Of a DNA stretch of 64,000 bases, positions 60,643-64,000 are shown piece after piece. The translations under genes and the position numbers were made by a program. Position 1 is the stretch's first letter. Each line of letters begins with the position of its first letter. The stretch is from an uncultured Candidatus Pelagibacter sp. (GTDB lineage Bacteria; Pseudomonadota; Alphaproteobacteria; Pelagibacterales; Pelagibacteraceae). The stretch lies in NCBI RefSeq assembly GCF_943788075.1, contig NZ_CALSOW010000001.1, positions 169,128 through 233,127 on the forward strand, given 5' to 3'. Under the pieces are notes generated by a model that made no database searches, was not told the DNA's origin, and saw only the letters and a program-made list of their open reading frames with translations.

Positions 60643-61398
60643 CTAAATTCTAACAGGAATTCCTTTTGAATCCAGATATTCCTTGGCTTCTTTTACTGAA
60701 TGTTTTCCATAGTGAAATATAGATGCAGCTAAAACAGCACTCGCATTTCCTAATTTAATTCCATCAACTAAATGATCAAGATTGCCGACACCTCCAGAAG
60801 CAATAACAGGAATGTTTACCCTGGAAGATATCTTAGACATCAATTCAATATCATAACCTACTTGGGTACCATCTCTATCCATTGATGTTACTAATAATTC
60901 TCCTGCTCCACTATTTTCCATTTTTTCTGCAAATTTTATTGCATCAATCCCTGTATTATTTCTTCCACCATGAGTAAAAATTTCCCAGTTATCAAAATTT
61001 TTTTTTGCATCTATTGCAACGACTATACATTGAGATCCAAATTTTTTTGAGCTTTCAGCTACTACTTCTGGATTTTGAACTGCAGCAGTGTTAATTGATA
61101 CTTTATCTGCACCACAGTTTAATAATCTATTAATATCATCAACACTTCTAATGCCACCCCCAACAGTCAAAGGAACAAAACATTTCTTGGAAGTCTTCTC
61201 TACTACTTCATAAATAGTATTTCTATTTTCATTGGAGGCAGTAATGTCTAAAAAGCAAATTTCATCAGCTCCACCATCTGAGTAAATATTTGCTTGTTCA
61301 ACTGGATCTCCAGCATCCTTTAAATCTACAAAATTAATACCTTTGACAACACGTCCATTTTTTACATCTAAACAAGGTATTATTCTATTTTTAAGCAT
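60643..61398 (-). CDS. hisF: Imidazole glycerol phosphate synthase cyclase subunit HisF
   Basis: A 251-residue TIM barrel that takes ammonia from HisH to form IGP and AICAR. It begins [19 protein letters not shown] (catalytic Asp11), has [38 protein letters not shown] and [14 protein letters not shown] (second catalytic Asp). Its start overlaps the hisA stop by eight bases. AICAR leaving this step enters purine synthesis through PurH, also in the window. Confidence 0.97.
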   Translation of the reverse strand: MLKNRIIPCLDVKNGRVVKGINFVDLKDAGDPVEQANIYSDGGADEICFLDITASNENRNTIYEVVEKTSKKCFVPLTVGGGIRSVDDINRLLNCGADKVSINTAAVQNPEVVAESSKKFGSQCIVVAIDAKKNFDNWEIFTHGGRNNTGIDAIKFAEKMENSGAGELLVTSMDRDGTQVGYDIELMSKISSRVNIPVIASGGVGNLDHLVDGIKLGNASAVLAASIFHYGKHSVKEAKEYLDSKGIPVRI

Positions 61399-62116
61399 CT
61401 ACTTCTTTTGCTAATTCTTCTAGTTTAATATCACCATCGTATATAGCTTTACCAACTATAATACCTTCAATATTCTTGTTATTTAGTTCCTTAGCTTTTT
61501 TAATGTCATCAATTGAGGAAACTCCACCAGAAATTATTACAGGACAACTAGATTTTTCAGCAACCTTAGTGGTTTCAAAAAAATTTGGGCTTTGTTTCAT
61601 CCCATCTCTATTGATATCGGTATAAATCAACCTGCTTGTACCAAAGTCATTCACTTCTTTTAAGTAATCTAAAGTTAATTGGTTTGAATTTTCTTTCCAA
61701 CCTGAGACAGACAAATATCCATCTTTTGCATCAAGCCCTAAAGCAATTTTATTTGGAAATTTTTCACAAGCTTTTTTTAAAAAATTTTTATCTTTTATAG
61801 CTGCACTGCCCAAAATAACTTTTTCAACTCCAATATCAGTGTATTTCTGAATACTTTCAAAGTTTCTGATACCTCCACCAATTTCAATTTTAAGATCAAA
61901 TTTACTCACTATTTTATGAATTATATCAAGATTAACTGTTTCACCAGTCAAAGCCCCATCTAAATCAACTACATGCAAATTTTTAAATCCATGGTCTTTA
62001 TATTTTCCTGCCTGTTCTATTGGAGACATTTTGTATTCCGTTTTATTATCAAAATCTCCTTTGATCAACCTCACACATTTTTTGTCTTTAATATCAATTG
62101 CAGGAAAAATCTTCAT
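61391..62116 (-). CDS. hisA: ProFAR isomerase HisA
   Basis: A 241-residue TIM barrel isomerase in histidine synthesis. It starts [20 protein letters not shown] (catalytic Asp8), has [38 protein letters not shown] and [14 protein letters not shown] (catalytic Asp), and [10 protein letters not shown] for phosphate. It is one base after hisH. Confidence 0.97.
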   Translation of the reverse strand: MKIFPAIDIKDKKCVRLIKGDFDNKTEYKMSPIEQAGKYKDHGFKNLHVVDLDGALTGETVNLDIIHKIVSKFDLKIEIGGGIRNFESIQKYTDIGVEKVILGSAAIKDKNFLKKACEKFPNKIALGLDAKDGYLSVSGWKENSNQLTLDYLKEVNDFGTSRLIYTDINRDGMKQSPNFFETTKVAEKSSCPVIISGGVSSIDDIKKAKELNNKNIEGIIVGKAIYDGDIKLEELAKEVDA

Positions 62117-62117
62117 T

Positions 62118-62744
62118 TTATAAATTTATAAAATTAGCAATTATTTTAAGTCCAATTTTATCACTCTTTTCTGGATGAAATTGTGTTCCAAAAATATTTT
62201 CTTTCTCAACAGAGCAGACAATATTTGAAGAGTAATCTGTAGTAGCTGAAATTACACTTTTATCTTCTGGAACAAATTCATAGCTATGTACAAAATACAT
62301 ATGTGATTTATCTTCTATATCCTTAAAAATTTTGCTTTCTTTAACAATACTAATTTCGTTCCAACCAATGTGTGGGAGTTTGAATTTATTATTTTGATTA
62401 TTGATCTTTGAAACTTTTCCTGAAATCCAACCAAGTCCTTTTGTTTCAGTTTCTTCATAACCAAGATCTGCAAACATCTGCAAACCAACACAAATTCCTA
62501 GAAGAGGTTTTTTATTAGTTATTGCAAACTCATTGAGTGTCTCTACTAAGCCATTTATGCTATTTAATGCATCAAAGCAGCTCTTAAACGATCCCTGCCC
62601 TGGTAAAACTATTTTATCACTTGATTTAATCTTATTTAAATCCGAGGTCACTTCGATATTAACCTTGTCTTTAGCAACTTCTTTAAAGGAATTTATTACT
62701 GAGCTTATATTACCCGAATTATAATCAACAATCGTGACATTCAT
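62118..62744 (-). CDS. hisH: Imidazole glycerol phosphate synthase glutaminase subunit HisH
   Basis: A 208-residue class I glutamine amidotransferase giving ammonia to HisF. The catalytic cysteine is in GICVGLQMFADLG, and the His-Glu pair in GTQFHPEKSD; LPGQGSFKSCFD is the oxyanion strand. It follows hisB by five bases, in the common hisB-hisH-hisA-hisF order. Confidence 0.97.
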   Translation of the reverse strand: MNVTIVDYNSGNISSVINSFKEVAKDKVNIEVTSDLNKIKSSDKIVLPGQGSFKSCFDALNSINGLVETLNEFAITNKKPLLGICVGLQMFADLGYEETETKGLGWISGKVSKINNQNNKFKLPHIGWNEISIVKESKIFKDIEDKSHMYFVHSYEFVPEDKSVISATTDYSSNIVCSVEKENIFGTQFHPEKSDKIGLKIIANFINL

Positions 62745-62749
62745 TAAAC

Positions 62750-63340
62750 TTATAGTGAGCCTTTAGTGGATGGAATACTTTTCTTGCTTCTTGGGTCCAT
62801 CTCTAATGCTTCTCTCAATGATCTTGCTAATGCTTTATAGCAAGATTCTATGATGTGGTGACTATTGTCTCCATAAATATTTTCAACGTGCATCGTAATG
62901 CCTGCAGATTGAGAAAATGCTTGGAACCATTCTTTGAATAATTCTGTATCCATTTCACCTAGTTTCTCAACTTTTAATTTTACCTTCCAAATTAGATAAG
63001 GTCTGTTTGAAACATCAATTGCAACTCTAGTTAAAGTTTCATCCATTGGAATAACTCTGTGGGCATATCTTTTTATTCCAACAAATTTTTTAGCAGCTTT
63101 TTTTAAAGCTTCTCCAATTGCAATACCTGTGTCTTCAGTAGTGTGATGAAGATCAATGTGAGTATCTCCTTTTGCTTTAACTTTTAAATCTATTAAAGAA
63201 TGCTTTGAAAGTTGCTCAAGCATGTGATCTAAAAAACCAATACCTGTATCGATTTGATATTTACCTTTGCCATCTATATTAACTTCAACGCTAATACTGG
63301 TTTCTTTAGTTTTTCGAGATACTTTTCCTTTTCTAGACAT
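62750..63340 (-). CDS. hisB: Imidazoleglycerol-phosphate dehydratase HisB
   Basis: A 196-residue single-function dehydratase (no phosphatase fusion as in E. coli). The metal motifs are [36 protein letters not shown] and [17 protein letters not shown]. First gene of the minus-strand his unit, divergent from hslV across 88 bases that must hold both promoters. Confidence 0.97.
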   Translation of the reverse strand: MSRKGKVSRKTKETSISVEVNIDGKGKYQIDTGIGFLDHMLEQLSKHSLIDLKVKAKGDTHIDLHHTTEDTGIAIGEALKKAAKKFVGIKRYAHRVIPMDETLTRVAIDVSNRPYLIWKVKLKVEKLGEMDTELFKEWFQAFSQSAGITMHVENIYGDNSHHIIESCYKALARSLREALEMDPRSKKSIPSTKGSL

Positions 63341-63428
63341 AATTTTTAAAGGTATACATACATAATCAGTCTATATCAATATTAGTATGAACACTTGAAG
63401 TATTTAAAATAATAACCATTTATCAATC

Positions 63429-63944
63429 ATGACAACAATTGTATTAGTTAGAAAAAATAATGAAGTAGTTGTTGCTGGTGATGGACAAGTTAGTATGGGA
63501 AATACTGTTGTCAAAAGCACAGCTTCAAAAATTAGAAAAATTGAAAAAAGAGATGTAGTAGCAGGATTTGCAGGATCAACTGCAGATGCACTTACTCTAT
63601 TTGAGCGACTAGAAGCAAAAATTGAAAAACATGCTGGTAATCTATCAAGAGCTGCCGTTGAATTGGCAAAAGATTGGAGAACTGATAAATACTTGAGAAG
63701 ATTAGAAGCTTTGATGGCCATTGGTGATAAAGATAATAGCTATATAATTTCTGGAACTGGAGATGTTTTAGAACCTGAGGGAGATGTTATTGGAATAGGC
63801 TCAGGTGGAAATTATGCTTTAGCTGCTGGAAAAGTTTTGATGGAGACAGATAAAAGTGCAGAAGAAATTGCAAAAAAAGCAATTAAAGTAGCTTCTGAAA
63901 TTTGTGTATTTACAAATGATAATATCAAGGTTCTAAAGATATAA
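63429..63944 (+). CDS. hslV: ATP-dependent protease peptidase subunit HslV (ClpQ)
   Basis: A 171-residue threonine peptidase, forming two stacked hexamers that degrade proteins unfolded by HslU. The catalytic Thr is residue 2 after Met removal ([10 protein letters not shown]), and [14 protein letters not shown] and [14 protein letters not shown] are hallmarks. Length is normal. Its stop overlaps the next start as TAATG. Confidence 0.97.
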   Translation: MTTIVLVRKNNEVVVAGDGQVSMGNTVVKSTASKIRKIEKRDVVAGFAGSTADALTLFERLEAKIEKHAGNLSRAAVELAKDWRTDKYLRRLEALMAIGDKDNSYIISGTGDVLEPEGDVIGIGSGGNYALAAGKVLMETDKSAEEIAKKAIKVASEICVFTNDNIKVLKI

Positions 63945-64000
63945 TGGAAAAAACTAACGTAACTCCTTTAGTTCCGAGGGATAAAAAAGATAAAGAAGAA
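63944..64000 (+). CDS. Start of the next gene, probably hslU, truncated by the window edge
   Basis: Only 19 codons are visible ([19 protein letters not shown]), a charged N-terminus that does not contain the usual HslU opening motif (TPREIVSELD). The call rests on the one-base overlap with hslV and on hslU normally following hslV. If hslU, it has an N-terminal extension; another gene is possible. Confidence 0.45.
   Translation, partial: MEKTNVTPLVPRDKKDKEE

Overview
The window looks like chromosomal DNA from a streamlined, strongly AT-rich marine alphaproteobacterium of the SAR11 (Pelagibacterales) type. This is inferred from gene content (TRAP and ABC uptake systems, DUF2794, HspQ, an IspZ/YciB-type protein, heparinase-like gene beside purH), very low G+C by eye, almost no spacers, and convergent genes whose ends touch or overlap. 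There is one tRNA (Gly-GCC) and no rRNA, CRISPR array, phage or insertion sequence that I can see. No gene-free stretch exceeds 300 bases; the longest, about 53.8-54.06 kb, holds gene remnants.

Layout. 0-2.9 kb: a TRAP transporter (dctP-dctQ-dctM, minus strand) with an internal terminator. 3.0-10.8 kb: an operon of a zinc alcohol dehydrogenase plus a five-gene ABC importer with two different ATPases, divergent from an AcoR-like regulator; together they resemble a regulated uptake-and-oxidation module for an alcohol, polyol or sugar. 10.8-23.5 kb: one long minus-strand run reading cytochrome c maturation (ccmC-D-E-F-G-H), an FMN 2-hydroxyacid dehydrogenase, an aminotransferase, glycolate oxidase glcD-E-F, a glyoxylate reductase and an MFS carrier. 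23.6-30 kb: hspQ, septation-type membrane protein, DUF2794, YccA/Bax inhibitor, Tas-like reductase, IalB-like protein, argG, DsbA/FrnE-like oxidoreductase and PsiE. 30-38 kb: a light/oxidative-stress-like cluster with two photolyase/cryptochrome-family proteins, a small zinc-type DUF2256 gene, a dimeric-barrel protein, MarC, an SDR, a sugar dehydrogenase and a metallo-beta-lactamase fold hydrolase. 38-43.5 kb: folD, mscS, hemD, hemC, tsaD. 43.5-49 kb: an acetate module (acetyl-CoA synthetase with a lysine-rich repeat tail, DUF4212 protein, ActP-like symporter). 49-60 kb: rpe, heparinase-like, purH, pterin dehydratase, tRNA-Gly, sulfotransferase, LON-domain protein, UbiH-like hydroxylase, ftsK, lolA. 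59.5-64 kb: GNAT, HIT, hisE-F-A-H-B, hslV and the start of the next gene.

The most important caution is that at least eight genes, several normally essential (ccmC, argG, hemC, ftsK), are broken by single-base frameshifts, mostly beside short A/T runs, with otherwise intact coding on both sides. That pattern suggests uncorrected indels in the assembly more than real gene decay. I have annotated these as frameshifted genes over their full reconstructed span.

The most unusual biology I see: an ABC importer whose two ATPases have lost complementary motifs so that one composite ATP site looks degenerate; an AcoR-type regulator without its sigma-54 ATPase domain; a photolyase lacking the iron-sulfur ligands of its family, coupled to a DUF2256 gene; a second photolyase-like protein without the usual N-terminal domain but with a C-terminal alpha/beta domain; and a histone-H1-like lysine tail on acetyl-CoA synthetase.
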